From assembly GCA_947073495.1 (NCBI GenBank), contig CAMTMX010000014.1, positions 1-45,564 on the forward strand: a stretch of 45,564 nt of DNA, given 5' to 3'. Both the position numbers and the translations under genes were made by a program. The stretch comes from an uncultured Porphyromonadaceae bacterium. GTDB lineage: Bacteria; Bacteroidota; Bacteroidia; Bacteroidales; Muribaculaceae. Below are positions 15,848 to 23,658 of the stretch, one piece after another (position 1 is the stretch's first letter; each line of letters opens with the position of its first letter). The notes under the pieces are model-generated. The model ran no database searches. It saw only the letters and a list, made by a program, of their open reading frames with translations, and had not been told where the DNA came from.

Positions 15848-15884
15848 TAAATTACTAATTACTAATTATTAATTGCTAATTGTA
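15848..15884 (+). repeat. AATTACTAATTACTAATT repeat before the trmH-like gene
   Basis: Tandem ATTACTAATTACTAATTATT followed by AATTGCTAATTG. It is roughly the inverse of the repeat at 15709-15738, so the two flank about 105 bases as imperfect inverted repeats. It ends three bases before the TTG start at 15887. Confidence 0.6.
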
Positions 15885-15886
15885 AC

Positions 15887-16420
15887 TTGGACAGGGCGAA
15901 GAAAAATATATTTGAACTCACAAACTGCAGTCTCAGCCAATATAAGGAAATAGAGAAGCTCCCGCTGTGTGTATTGCTCGACAATGTGCGGTCAATGTAT
16001 AATGTAGGGGCTATTTTCCGCACAGCCGACGCATTCCTTATTAAAGAGATGATATTGGCAGGTATTACGGGATGCCCGCCACATCCGGAGATAACCAAGA
16101 CAGCTTTAGGTGCGGAAGAGAGTGTGGAATGGAGACATGTGGAAAATTCCTTCGAAGAGGCGAAGAGATTGCAGAATGAGGGTTGGAAGATATGTGTGCT
16201 TGAACAGACCCACAACAGCATCGCACTTCAGGACTTCTCTCCTGATAAGAGTGAAAGATATCTGCTTGTGGTCGGCAACGAGGTGAATGGTGTGGATCAG
16301 TGCATCGTGGATATTGCCGATGTGGTTATAGAGATACCACAGGCTGGTGTGAAACACTCTCTCAATGTCTCGGTGAGCGCAGGAATCGCTTTGTGGCAGT
16401 TTGTAAGCCATTATGTATAG
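15887..16420 (+). CDS. SpoU/TrmH-family RNA 2'-O-methyltransferase
   Basis: SPOUT-class methyltransferase of 177 aa, predicted to methylate a ribose in tRNA or rRNA with S-adenosylmethionine. The family motifs are present: LLDNVRSMYNVGAIFRTADA (about 29-48), VVGNEVNGVD, and the knot-forming IPQAGVKHSLNVSVSAGIALW near the C-terminus. The only start preserving the N-terminal region is TTG 15887, next to a repeat element. The target nucleotide cannot be told from sequence. It ends nine bases from the convergent glycosyltransferase gene, with no terminator between. Confidence 0.88.
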   Translation: MDRAKKNIFELTNCSLSQYKEIEKLPLCVLLDNVRSMYNVGAIFRTADAFLIKEMILAGITGCPPHPEITKTALGAEESVEWRHVENSFEEAKRLQNEGWKICVLEQTHNSIALQDFSPDKSERYLLVVGNEVNGVDQCIVDIADVVIEIPQAGVKHSLNVSVSAGIALWQFVSHYV

Positions 16421-16429
16421 AGATTCCCA

Positions 16430-17404
16430 CTATTTGTAAATTAGTAGAGAGAGGACTTCCACAAGCCTTCTCCCTCCTATATAAGAGGCTACTATCCCTA
16501 TCTTGTTTTTTAACCTTACAGAGGGGTTGCGCAAAGATTCTCCGCGCAACTCCTTTATTTTATTCCAGCATCTGTAGGCTATTTCATTTGCTTTGCCGGC
16601 ATCTCCTTCAATATACTTTCTATTTGCGGCAATAAGTCCGAGCATGTTGAAATTGGCGCTAAGCTGGCGTGAACGTGCCGCCTTTAATAATTCTGGACAT
16701 TCAGCGGATACGTAGTCCGTGAGCCTTTTTGTCACCTCTAAAACGTCAGCCCTGTTCAATGAGAAGGTGTGGATATAGCTTTCCTTATGTTGCCTGTAAT
16801 AGTAGAGTGGTGTTTCAAGAATTACAACTCTATTTGCTTTTAAAAATAATGATGAGATTATATCAAGGTCTTCATAACCGGTGCCTGCACGGAAACGCAC
16901 TCCTTTCCATATATTGGAAGAGTAGAGTTTCCCACATGCAGAATTGTCAATATTTTTCTGATAAAGTATATTTTCGAGAGCTTCAATAGAAGAAAGTGTA
17001 TAATTACTAAGAGAAGAGGCTACACATTTATCCGAAGGTCTTTTAGAATCTTTAAAGTGTTTTAAGGGGGCGGAGACTATATCACATTCTTTTGAAAAAA
17101 GTAATAAGGTCTCTATAGCTCTGGAAGGAAGAAGGTCGTCTGCATCTAAAAAAAATATAAAATCGCCGGCGGCATTGTCCAGACCTAAATTTCTGGCACA
17201 TGAAAGACCTCCATTACTTATATGATATACTTTAATTCTTGAATCTTTGGCACATGCTTCATCACATATATTCCCGGAGGAATCGGTTGACCCGTCATCC
17301 ACAAGTATCAGCTCCCAGTCGGTATAAGTCTGGGAAAGCACGCTGTCTATCGTTTGTGAAAGATATTTTTCAGCGTTATAGACCGGAATGATGACAGAAA
17401 CCAT
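16430..17404 (-). CDS. Family 2 glycosyltransferase
   Basis: GT-A fold inverting glycosyltransferase of 324 aa. N-terminal MVSVIIPVYNAEKYL, the nucleotide-binding VDDGSTDSSG, and the DxD-type FFLDADDLL motif (about residues 89-97) mark the GT2 domain. The C-terminal third is not recognisable. It probably adds a sugar to a surface polysaccharide or lipid carrier; donor and acceptor are unknown. It lies downstream of frr on the same strand, separated by 79 bases that hold a copy of the 35-nt repeat and a GGGGTTATAA inverted repeat. Confidence 0.88.
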   Translation of the reverse strand: MVSVIIPVYNAEKYLSQTIDSVLSQTYTDWELILVDDGSTDSSGNICDEACAKDSRIKVYHISNGGLSCARNLGLDNAAGDFIFFLDADDLLPSRAIETLLLFSKECDIVSAPLKHFKDSKRPSDKCVASSLSNYTLSSIEALENILYQKNIDNSACGKLYSSNIWKGVRFRAGTGYEDLDIISSLFLKANRVVILETPLYYYRQHKESYIHTFSLNRADVLEVTKRLTDYVSAECPELLKAARSRQLSANFNMLGLIAANRKYIEGDAGKANEIAYRCWNKIKELRGESLRNPSVRLKNKIGIVASYIGGRRLVEVLSLLIYK

Positions 17405-17418
17405 AGTATTTTATAAAA

Positions 17419-17454
17419 GGGGTTATAAAGTCAGTATATTAACCTTATAACCCC
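17419..17454. repeat. GGGGTTATAA inverted repeat
   Basis: GGGGTTATAA (17419-17428) and TTATAACCCC (17445-17454) are perfect inverted repeats directly next to copy 2 of the 35-nt element. A comparable longer inverted repeat flanks copy 3 at 21774-21835. Confidence 0.55.
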
Positions 17455-17486
17455 ATAACCCTCAACTTTCGAAGAAAGTTGAATTA
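17455..17486 (-). repeat. Copy 2 of the 35-nt hairpin repeat, starting at the frr stop codon
   Basis: On the - strand it begins with the frr stop TAA (17486-17484) and continues TTCAACTTTCTTCGAAAGTTGA. It forms an 8-bp hairpin (17463-17470 with 17474-17481). It is slightly shorter than copies 1 and 3. Confidence 0.7.
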
Positions 17487-18041
17487 TACAGTAAGTATCT
17501 CCTTTTCTTTTGCTGCGAAGATTTCGTCGATCTTCTTCATATATTTGTCGTGGAGCTTCTGAACTTCGTTTTCGGCATCTTTCTCGGCGTCCTCGCTAAG
17601 ACCCTTCTTGATCTCTTTCTTCAGACCCTCGATAGCCTCGCGGCGTGCATTGCGGATAGACACCTTGGCTGTTTCTGCCTCAGCCTTGCTCTGCTTCACA
17701 AGCTGCTTACGGCGGTCTTCTGTGAGAGGAGGAATGGAAAGACGGATCACTTCACCGTTGTTTTCGGGAGTGATTCCGAGTTCCGAGTTGATAATGGCTT
17801 TTTCAATCTCCTTGAACATTGATTTCTCCCAAGGAGTGATGGCGATTGTGCGTGCATCAGGCACAGAAATATTTGCAACGTTAGAGATGGGAGCCTGAGA
17901 ACCATAATAGTCTACGCGTATGCCGTCGAGCAGACGTGCGGATGCCTTGCCTGCGCGGATGTGCGAAAGTGTGTCGTCGAGATATTCCACGGCGAGTTCC
18001 ATGTTATCTTTCGCGTTGTCGAGATATTCCTTAACTTCCAT
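17484..18041 (-). CDS. frr: Ribosome recycling factor
   Basis: Releases ribosomes from mRNA after termination together with EF-G. The 185-aa length and the sequence are canonical: [14 protein letters not shown]-like region near residue 25, RVDYYG, and [21 protein letters not shown]. Its stop codon is the first codon of a hairpin repeat. It is downstream of pyrH with a 36-base spacer, the conserved pyrH-frr order. Confidence 0.97.
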   Translation of the reverse strand: MEVKEYLDNAKDNMELAVEYLDDTLSHIRAGKASARLLDGIRVDYYGSQAPISNVANISVPDARTIAITPWEKSMFKEIEKAIINSELGITPENNGEVIRLSIPPLTEDRRKQLVKQSKAEAETAKVSIRNARREAIEGLKKEIKKGLSEDAEKDAENEVQKLHDKYMKKIDEIFAAKEKEILTV

Positions 18042-18057
18042 AATATTATAGTATTAA

Positions 18058-18080
18058 ATTATAATTCCAATTATCAATTA
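18058..18080 (-). repeat. AATTGATAATTGG repeat at the pyrH stop codon
   Basis: On the - strand the pyrH stop TAA leads into TTGATAATTGGAATTATAA. The same AATTA vocabulary occurs after korD and nadA. It fills much of the pyrH-frr spacer. Confidence 0.5.
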
Positions 18081-18782
18081 ATCCACCAGAGTTCCGACAT
18101 TCTCCCCTTGGAGCATCTTGGCAAGATTTCCCTCCTTGTCCATATTGAATACATAGATAGGCATGTGGTTTTCCTTGCAAAGGGCTGTGGCGGTTATATC
18201 CATAACTTTGAGGTTGCGGGCGATGACTTCCTCGTATGTGATATGGTCGAATTTGGTTGCAGAAGGGTCTTTCTCCGGGTCTGCTGTGTAGACGCCGTCA
18301 ACGCGAGTACCTTTAAGCATCACGTCTGCCTCTATCTCGATTGCGCGGAGTGCTGAACCTGTGTCGGTAGTGAAATAAGGAGAACCTGTACCGCAGCTCA
18401 TGATGGCGACCGTTCCCTCCTTCATAGCCTTGATAGCTTCCCATTTTGAATAGGCATAACCGATAGGGAACATAGGAATTGCGGTAAGCACTTTTGCCGG
18501 CTGACCGATAGCCTCGAGGGCTGAGCTGAGGGCAAGCGAGTTTATAACTGTTGCAAGCATACCCATCTGGTCGCCTTTCACTCGGTCAAATCCTTTGGAG
18601 GCTCCGGCAAGACCACGGAAAATATTGCCTCCACCTATCACTATGCCAACCTGCACACCGTTGTTTACTGCCTGTTGTATCTGTTGAGCATATGAATTGA
18701 GGCGGTCGGTGTCGATACCGTGCCCTTGTTTTCCCATTAGGGATTCTCCCGAGAGCTTGAGAAGAATACGGTTATATTTCAT
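18078..18782 (-). CDS. pyrH: UMP kinase
   Basis: Hexameric amino-acid-kinase-fold enzyme phosphorylating UMP to UDP. The 234-aa protein has RILLKLSGESLMG at the N-terminus, the glycine-rich VGIVIGGGNIFRG, and DVMLKGTRVDGVYTADPEKD. It is the promoter-proximal gene of the pyrH-frr unit. A TAACTTTG -7 box on the - strand (18902-18895) gives a leader of about 105 bases. Confidence 0.97.
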   Translation of the reverse strand: MKYNRILLKLSGESLMGKQGHGIDTDRLNSYAQQIQQAVNNGVQVGIVIGGGNIFRGLAGASKGFDRVKGDQMGMLATVINSLALSSALEAIGQPAKVLTAIPMFPIGYAYSKWEAIKAMKEGTVAIMSCGTGSPYFTTDTGSALRAIEIEADVMLKGTRVDGVYTADPEKDPSATKFDHITYEEVIARNLKVMDITATALCKENHMPIYVFNMDKEGNLAKMLQGENVGTLVD

Positions 18783-18894
18783 TTTTATATGTTTTTATGC
18801 GGTTATAGATATGTTTTAAGGTATTATTTAAGTGAACTTGTTCACTCAACCTTATTTTCCTCAACATAAGGATTGTTTAGGAAATATCAAATTC

Positions 18895-18902
18895 CAAAGT
18901 TA
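18895..18902 (-). promoter_or_regulatory. -7 element of pyrH-frr
   Basis: CAAAGTTA on the + strand is TAACTTTG on the - strand, matching TAnnTTTG. No -33 element at the expected distance was found. Confidence 0.4.
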
Positions 18903-19026
18903 ATAAAAACTTTGAAAAGAGTGTATAAGTGATTATTTAAAATTAATATTAAATGTAATGTTTTTAAACATAAATCACGTTTTATTATAAAAATGATGGT
19001 TTACAATAAAATTTTTCAAAATTTTA

Positions 19027-19057
19027 TTGCAAGGGAAAGAAAAAATTTCTAACTTTG
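19027..19057 (+). promoter_or_regulatory. Promoter of tRNA-Ser
   Basis: TTG (19027-19029), a 20-base spacer and TAACTTTG (19050-19057). The start near 19064 leaves a 5' leader of about 65 bases to be trimmed by RNase P. Confidence 0.7.
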
Positions 19058-19128
19058 CAGTCGCTTAAGGGAGCAAACCTTTTAGCAAAAGGATGCCTTG
19101 ATTGGCATTAAATTCGGAACAATCCACT

Positions 19129-19218
19129 GGAGAGGTGGGTGAGTGGCTGAAACCACCAGTTTGCTAAACTGACGTAGGAGCAATCCTACCACGGGTTCGA
19201 ATCCCGTCCTCTCCGCCA
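19129..19218 (+). tRNA. tRNA-Ser (anticodon GCT)
   Basis: GGAGAGG (19129-19135) pairs with CCTCTCC (19208-19214); the discriminator is G19215 and CCA is encoded at 19216-19218. The anticodon GCT is at 19163-19165. The long variable arm (CGTAGGAGCAATCCTACC region) is the class II arm expected for serine. It decodes AGC and AGU. Confidence 0.96.
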
Positions 19219-19228
19219 ACAGTTTCTG

Positions 19229-19267
19229 CTCCGTGCAAGTCTTAGACTTGCACGGAGTTCTTTTTTG
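19229..19267 (+). terminator. Terminator after tRNA-Ser
   Basis: CTCCGTGCAAGTC (19229-19241) and GACTTGCACGGAG (19245-19257) form a perfect 13-bp stem with a TTA loop, followed by TTCTTTTTTG. Confidence 0.93.
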
Positions 19268-19448
19268 TATATTCCTCACAATAATTACGGACCCGTGATT
19301 ACAGTCTCGCAGAAACAAATCGGATATATGTTGTTGTGTAAGCCACACCGTGTCATCCTCAAGTCTGACGGAGGCATCCGGTTGGTATAATATTATTTCG
19401 TTGTTTGTATCGATTAATAGCTTTTGAAATTAAAGTTACTAAAAATAA

Positions 19449-19491
19449 TCGGCAAATCAGCGATTTACATTGCGATTCGTTGATTTGCCGA
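19449..19491 (-). terminator. Terminator of the DPP-IV-like gene
   Basis: TCGGCAAATCA (19449-19459) and TGATTTGCCGA (19481-19491) pair perfectly over 11 bp. On the - strand the stem is followed by TTATTTTTAG. It lies about 95 bases after the peptidase stop codon. Bases 19268-19448 hold nothing else recognisable. Confidence 0.8.
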
Positions 19492-19586
19492 CTATCATTT
19501 ATTCTTCGTAACGGCACGGTCTATCTGTTAGAATTTAGATATGACCGACGTTAGAGTGTGTTTAAACCTGTGTGGTCAGGTGGTCG

Positions 19587-21728
19587 TTATTTCCATTCTG
19601 GAACTTCCTGTCCCATGAGGTTCTTCACGAAGTGGTCATAGATCTTGTGGATCTCGAAAGTGCCGCCGAGTGCATGGCTCTTGCCGGGAAGATAGAGCTG
19701 CTCGAAGTTCTTGTTTGCCTTCATCAGGGCGTCTACCACCTGGAGAGTGGAAGCAGGGTCCACATTGTCGTCGAGCTCTCCGTTGATCAATAGAAGTTTA
19801 CCCTTCAGGAGATGTGCGTTGTCAACATTTGAAGAGGCGCTATACGATTCGTCGATAGGATAACCCATCCACTGCTCGTTCCACCATATCTTGTCCATTC
19901 TGTTGTCGTGGCAACCGCAGAGAGCCACAGCCGCCTTGTAGAAATCATTGTGGAAAAGGAGAGCCGCCATAGCGTTCTGACCGCCTGCCGACCAACCGTA
20001 GATACCCACACGGTCAAGATCCATATAAGGATATTTCTCGGCTGCCGCTTTCATCCATGCTATGCGGTCGGGGAAACCTGCATCCTTAAGGTTTTTCCAG
20101 CATACATCGTGGAATGCCTTGGAGCGGTTAGAGGTGCCCATGCCGTCGATAGAAACCACTATGAAGCCCAGTTCAGCCAACTTGGAGATAAGATGGTTGG
20201 CGGTCTTGAAGTCTTTGTCTACATGGGAGTCGTGAGGACCTGCATAGATCATCTCCACTACAGGATATTTCTTTGAGGGATCGAAATTCATGGGACGGTG
20301 GATGTTGCCCCAGATATCAGTCTTGCCGTCACGCCCTTTTGCCGAGAACACCTCGGGTGCCTGCCACCCTTCGGCAACGAGTTCGCTGACATCAGCTTTC
20401 TCCAGTTCAGCCACTACAGAACCGTCGGAAGTGCGCTTCAATGTGCTTACCGGCGGGAAATCAGGACGAGAATACACGTCGGTGAAATAAGCACGGTCGG
20501 CTGAAAGGTTTACGTGGTGGTTACCGTTTTCGGGAGTGAGGTCCTTGAAACCGGTTCCGTCAAGATTGATGCGGCAATAATGAAGGTTGTAGGGATCCTC
20601 TCCGGCGTTGAATCCTGAGGCATAGAAATATACAGTGCCGTTGGGTTCATCTACATAATCCACGCTGCGGACAACCCAGTCACCTTTGGTCACCTGGCGT
20701 TTCACATTCCCTGTGGCTCCGTCAAACAGATAGAGGTGGCGCCAGCCGTCGCGCTCAGAGATCCAGAGAATTTCTTTGCCGTCGGCAAGGTCATGACGGA
20801 AGTTATTATTGTAGTAGATGAAAGTCTTCACATTCTCGTCAACCAGATTCTTGATAGAGCCATCGTTGGCGTTCACTTCACCTATCACATATCTCTGGTG
20901 GCCTCTCTCGTTGAATTCAAAAGTGAAGGCACGGCTGTCGTCACGCCAGCCGGTGAGATACAGGGAGAATTGATTTTCGTATGGTTTGGCATCCACATTC
21001 AACTGCTTGCGTGATTCAATATCGAAAAGCACAGGGACACTCACGGGGAGCACGTCACCAGGTTTCGCATAGTTGCGCCATTGAAGAATAGGCTGTTTCT
21101 GGCTTGAAGGGCTTGATTGGATCAGAGGGATTCTACGCTCTTCCACTTCACGCACTTTCACTGTGGCAAGTTTCTTGGAATCAGGCGACCAGATGATAGA
21201 ACGGTGGTCGTAGCGGAGGCTTGGCATACCATCCATAGTCAGGGCTATCTCATCTTTGGGAGCGGCAAGACTGTCTTTCTCGTTATAGGGTGCGATATAG
21301 ACGTTGTGGTCTTTCACGTATGCCTGCAATTTCTTGTCGGGAGACACCACCGGTTTCGGACGTTGGTTTGTGTTATACCATCCGCGACCGTAGCGGTTGT
21401 CATCCTCTTTCAGGAGCTCTTCTGCAAGATTTTTCTGCTTTTTGGGAAGGAATGCCACGAGCCCTTTTTTGTCGGCTGCTCGCTGTTTCTTGCCGGTGGC
21501 GGCGTTTACAAGATAATAAAAATCTCCATTTTTTTCATGGTTTTTATACCAGAAATAATGAGAGTCTCCGAGCCATCTGGGGCTTACAGCAGCAGAATAG
21601 GCTTTCTTGGCTGTGGTCAGGATAGTGTCGGCACGAAGATAATCGGCGTATGTCACCTCTGCGGTGGCATTTAAAGAACCAACCATCAGTGCGAGAGTGC
21701 ATGCCACTGACGTAATTGATAATTTCAT
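19587..21728 (-). CDS. S9 family peptidase, dipeptidyl peptidase IV-like
   Basis: Predicted periplasmic serine peptidase that removes X-Pro (or related) dipeptides from peptide N-termini. The 713-aa protein has a signal peptide (1-23), a DPP-IV N-terminal beta-propeller (about 90-460) and a C-terminal alpha/beta hydrolase domain. The catalytic triad is readable: Ser580 in GWSAGG, Asp653 in GELDDNV, His685 in GKSHALGG. The nucleophile elbow has Ala where DPP-IV usually has Tyr (GWSYGG). It follows the cyclophilin gene by about 130 bases and ends at a clear terminator. Substrate class is inferred from family only. Confidence 0.9.
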   Translation of the reverse strand: MKLSITSVACTLALMVGSLNATAEVTYADYLRADTILTTAKKAYSAAVSPRWLGDSHYFWYKNHEKNGDFYYLVNAATGKKQRAADKKGLVAFLPKKQKNLAEELLKEDDNRYGRGWYNTNQRPKPVVSPDKKLQAYVKDHNVYIAPYNEKDSLAAPKDEIALTMDGMPSLRYDHRSIIWSPDSKKLATVKVREVEERRIPLIQSSPSSQKQPILQWRNYAKPGDVLPVSVPVLFDIESRKQLNVDAKPYENQFSLYLTGWRDDSRAFTFEFNERGHQRYVIGEVNANDGSIKNLVDENVKTFIYYNNNFRHDLADGKEILWISERDGWRHLYLFDGATGNVKRQVTKGDWVVRSVDYVDEPNGTVYFYASGFNAGEDPYNLHYCRINLDGTGFKDLTPENGNHHVNLSADRAYFTDVYSRPDFPPVSTLKRTSDGSVVAELEKADVSELVAEGWQAPEVFSAKGRDGKTDIWGNIHRPMNFDPSKKYPVVEMIYAGPHDSHVDKDFKTANHLISKLAELGFIVVSIDGMGTSNRSKAFHDVCWKNLKDAGFPDRIAWMKAAAEKYPYMDLDRVGIYGWSAGGQNAMAALLFHNDFYKAAVALCGCHDNRMDKIWWNEQWMGYPIDESYSASSNVDNAHLLKGKLLLINGELDDNVDPASTLQVVDALMKANKNFEQLYLPGKSHALGGTFEIHKIYDHFVKNLMGQEVPEWK

Positions 21729-21773
21729 GAATGGTTAGGTTTTTATGTTATGTGAAATATATTTATTATAGTA

Positions 21774-21835
21774 TGAAGGTTAGCGAGTTAAGTGGTTAAT
21801 GTTATCCTTTTGACCACCTAACCTCATAACCTTCA
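21774..21835. repeat. Long imperfect inverted repeat upstream of the peptidase gene
   Basis: TGAAGGTTA (21774-21782) pairs with TAACCTTCA (21827-21835), and GTTAAGTGGT pairs with ACCACCTAAC inside. It overlaps the start of copy 3 of the 35-nt repeat and would form a large stem in the cyclophilin-peptidase spacer. Confidence 0.6.
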
Positions 21836-21860
21836 ACCTTCGCAAGCGAAAGTTGAATTA
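21826..21860 (-). repeat. Copy 3 of the 35-nt hairpin repeat, starting at the cyclophilin stop codon
   Basis: On the - strand it begins with TAA, the stop of the cyclophilin gene (21860-21858), then TTCAACTTTCGCTTGCGAAG and GTTGAAGGTTAT. It forms a stem of about 10-11 bp and is the best-preserved copy. Confidence 0.7.
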
Positions 21861-22688
21861 TTTTTGATAGACCTCGGTAGACAATATAACTACGTCTGAC
21901 AATGGGCGGTCCATTTCGTCAGTTTTCATCAGGGTGATTTTTTCCACAATATCTTGACCCTCTATAAGTTCACCGAAAATGGTTACTGTGCCGTCAAGAT
22001 GTGGTGTGCCGCCGATAGTCTTATATACTTCCCTTCTTTCGGGAGAAATTGTGAGCTTACCCTGTTCTGCATACTGTTTTTCAGCACGCTCACGAGCCTT
22101 GGCATTCAAAAGATCACCGTTCTCAATCTTTGAGAGCTCAGGATTCTCAAGCATCAGTTCATAACGGGCGAGATGATAAAGATGATTCTTGTGCCATTCA
22201 TTCATACGTACTTCGGTGGCGTCCAGTTGTTCGTCGGTAAAAGTTTTTCCCTGCACCACGCAGAATTGTGTACCTGCCGACATACGGGTTGGATTGACGT
22301 CATCACCAAGTTTGGCGTCTATCAGAGCTCCCTTTTTGCAGAAGCGGTCGGGAAGAATCTCGGAATAAACCACATATCCTCCGTCGCCGTCGCCATATCC
22401 CTTGCCCGGTATGCGCTCTTTACTTTGCGGATCACCTCCCTGTATAAGGAAATCCTTTATCACACGATGGAAAAGCACGCCTTCGTATGTGCCGTCTTTA
22501 CAAAGACGGATAAAATTGTCGCGGTGTACCGGGGTGTCGTCATAAAGCCAAAGCGTGAAATCACCTTGGTTGGTGTGAACTGTCACATATGTTTTTTGAT
22601 TGTCTGCCGGCTTTTCGGCAGAAGAGGCATTCGCCATAGTCGCGCCCGTCATAGCGAGCATAAGGCAAATAAAAATCCGTTTCATCAT
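21858..22688 (-). CDS. Secreted cyclophilin-type peptidyl-prolyl isomerase
   Basis: Predicted periplasmic prolyl isomerase of 276 aa. Signal peptide 1-22 (cleavage near ANASS-AE). Cyclophilin motifs: DNFIRLCKDGTYEGVLFHRVIKDFLIQGGDP (split around residues 57-87), SAGTQFCVVQG and VTIFGELIEGQDIVEKI. Between the FCVVQG strand and the GTVTIFGELIEG strand there is an insertion of about 70 charged, helical residues, which lengthens the protein beyond the usual 170-200 aa. It is followed by the DPP-IV-like gene, so both may act on exported proteins. Promoter at 22720-22750 (-). Confidence 0.88.
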   Translation of the reverse strand: MMKRIFICLMLAMTGATMANASSAEKPADNQKTYVTVHTNQGDFTLWLYDDTPVHRDNFIRLCKDGTYEGVLFHRVIKDFLIQGGDPQSKERIPGKGYGDGDGGYVVYSEILPDRFCKKGALIDAKLGDDVNPTRMSAGTQFCVVQGKTFTDEQLDATEVRMNEWHKNHLYHLARYELMLENPELSKIENGDLLNAKARERAEKQYAEQGKLTISPERREVYKTIGGTPHLDGTVTIFGELIEGQDIVEKITLMKTDEMDRPLSDVVILSTEVYQK

Positions 22689-22719
22689 GTTTTGGGTTTT
22701 AGATTAAAAAGGTATTTCA

Positions 22720-22750
22720 CAAAATTACAAATATATTTCCGAGCATACAA
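22720..22750 (-). promoter_or_regulatory. Promoter of the cyclophilin gene
   Basis: On the - strand TTG (22750-22748), a 20-base spacer and TAATTTTG (22727-22720). Start near 22713, leader about 25 bases. Confidence 0.7.
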
Positions 22751-22813
22751 CAGACTTTTACCCCTTTAATTACGTTACTGCCAATTTAATTAATGAAAGT
22801 CGTATTTTTTTGG

Positions 22814-22821
22814 TAATTTTG
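22814..22821 (+). promoter_or_regulatory. -7 element of the YczE-like gene
   Basis: TAATTTTG, 31 bases before the ATG at 22853. No matching -33 element. Confidence 0.4.
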
Positions 22822-22852
22822 TAGTGTAAAAGGAATATTAAATGAATGTAAA

Positions 22853-23635
22853 ATGAATATTGCTATAAAATATGTTAATAGGAAAGACAAAATCATTTCT
22901 TTCTTTTGGCAGCATGTATTGTTGCTGGTTTCTTTGTTTATAATGACTTTAGGCGTGGCGCTTTGTGTGCGATCCAATATTGGAAGCAGTGTGATCTCCA
23001 CCATCCCTTTTGTCATGACTCTTGCCGGAGAAACAGGAAAAGCACCTGCATACACAATAGGAGAATATACCTATATGATGAATTTTCTGCTTGTCGGGCT
23101 ACAGATATTGATACTCCGGCGTAAATTTCATTATGTCCAATTGTTTCAACTTGTGATAGGATTCGTGTTTGGCTTCCTGTTGGATGTCAACATGTGGATC
23201 ACATCGGCACTTACCTGTGATTCACTACTTCCCCAGGTTGTGGTGCAACTTGCAGGATGCTGTATTTTGGCGATAGGTATTTCTTTTGAAATAAGATGTG
23301 GTTCAATCACGATGCCGGGAGAGGGTATAACGGTTGCTGTATCCAAAGCTACGGGTATGCCCTTTGCCAAAGCAAAGATAAGGGTAGACGTCACATTGGT
23401 GGTGATAGCTGTATTATTAGGTTGTCTTTTCTTTGGCAAATGGCTATGGAATGTAGTCGGGATAGGAACATTGATAGCTATGGTGTTTGTAGGGGCGGCA
23501 GTAAAATTCATAGATCCCCACATGGAATGGTTTTCAAGACTTCTTTACTACCGTCCCGGATTCCGCCGCTACATCTACGGTCTGGCACGCTCCCTTAAAT
23601 ATCTCCGCAAAAGATCCGATAAAACCAAATATTAA
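22853..23635 (+). CDS. YczE/YyaS/YitT-type membrane protein
   Basis: Inner-membrane protein of 260 aa with about five to six hydrophobic segments (approximately 20-40, 72-86, 96-112, 123-145, 178-195, 200-217). The N-terminal LFIMTLGVALCVRSNIGSS and the middle GSITMPGEGITVAVSK resemble the YczE/YitT-like family. The function of that family is not established; a transport role has been suggested for relatives. The C-terminal 45 residues are basic and probably cytosolic. It stands alone, divergent from the cyclophilin gene and convergent with the glycan locus. Confidence 0.75.
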   Translation: MNIAIKYVNRKDKIISFFWQHVLLLVSLFIMTLGVALCVRSNIGSSVISTIPFVMTLAGETGKAPAYTIGEYTYMMNFLLVGLQILILRRKFHYVQLFQLVIGFVFGFLLDVNMWITSALTCDSLLPQVVVQLAGCCILAIGISFEIRCGSITMPGEGITVAVSKATGMPFAKAKIRVDVTLVVIAVLLGCLFFGKWLWNVVGIGTLIAMVFVGAAVKFIDPHMEWFSRLLYYRPGFRRYIYGLARSLKYLRKRSDKTKY

Positions 23636-23658
23636 ATTGGTTTCTTAAATAAAACATA

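Larger units (their letters stand above)
18783..19128. other. Intergenic region between pyrH and tRNA-Ser
   Basis: A/T-rich. It holds the pyrH leader, with an AGTGAA-CTTG-TTCACT hairpin (18831-18846), the pyrH -7 box (18895-18902, -) and the tRNA-Ser promoter (19027-19057, +). Nothing else is recognisable. Confidence 0.6.

Noticed and set aside
19082-19348. 88-aa frame on the - strand containing AERTGFEPV
   Set aside because: It runs antisense through tRNA-Ser and its terminator. This peptide is a well-known false ORF created by tRNA-Ser genes.
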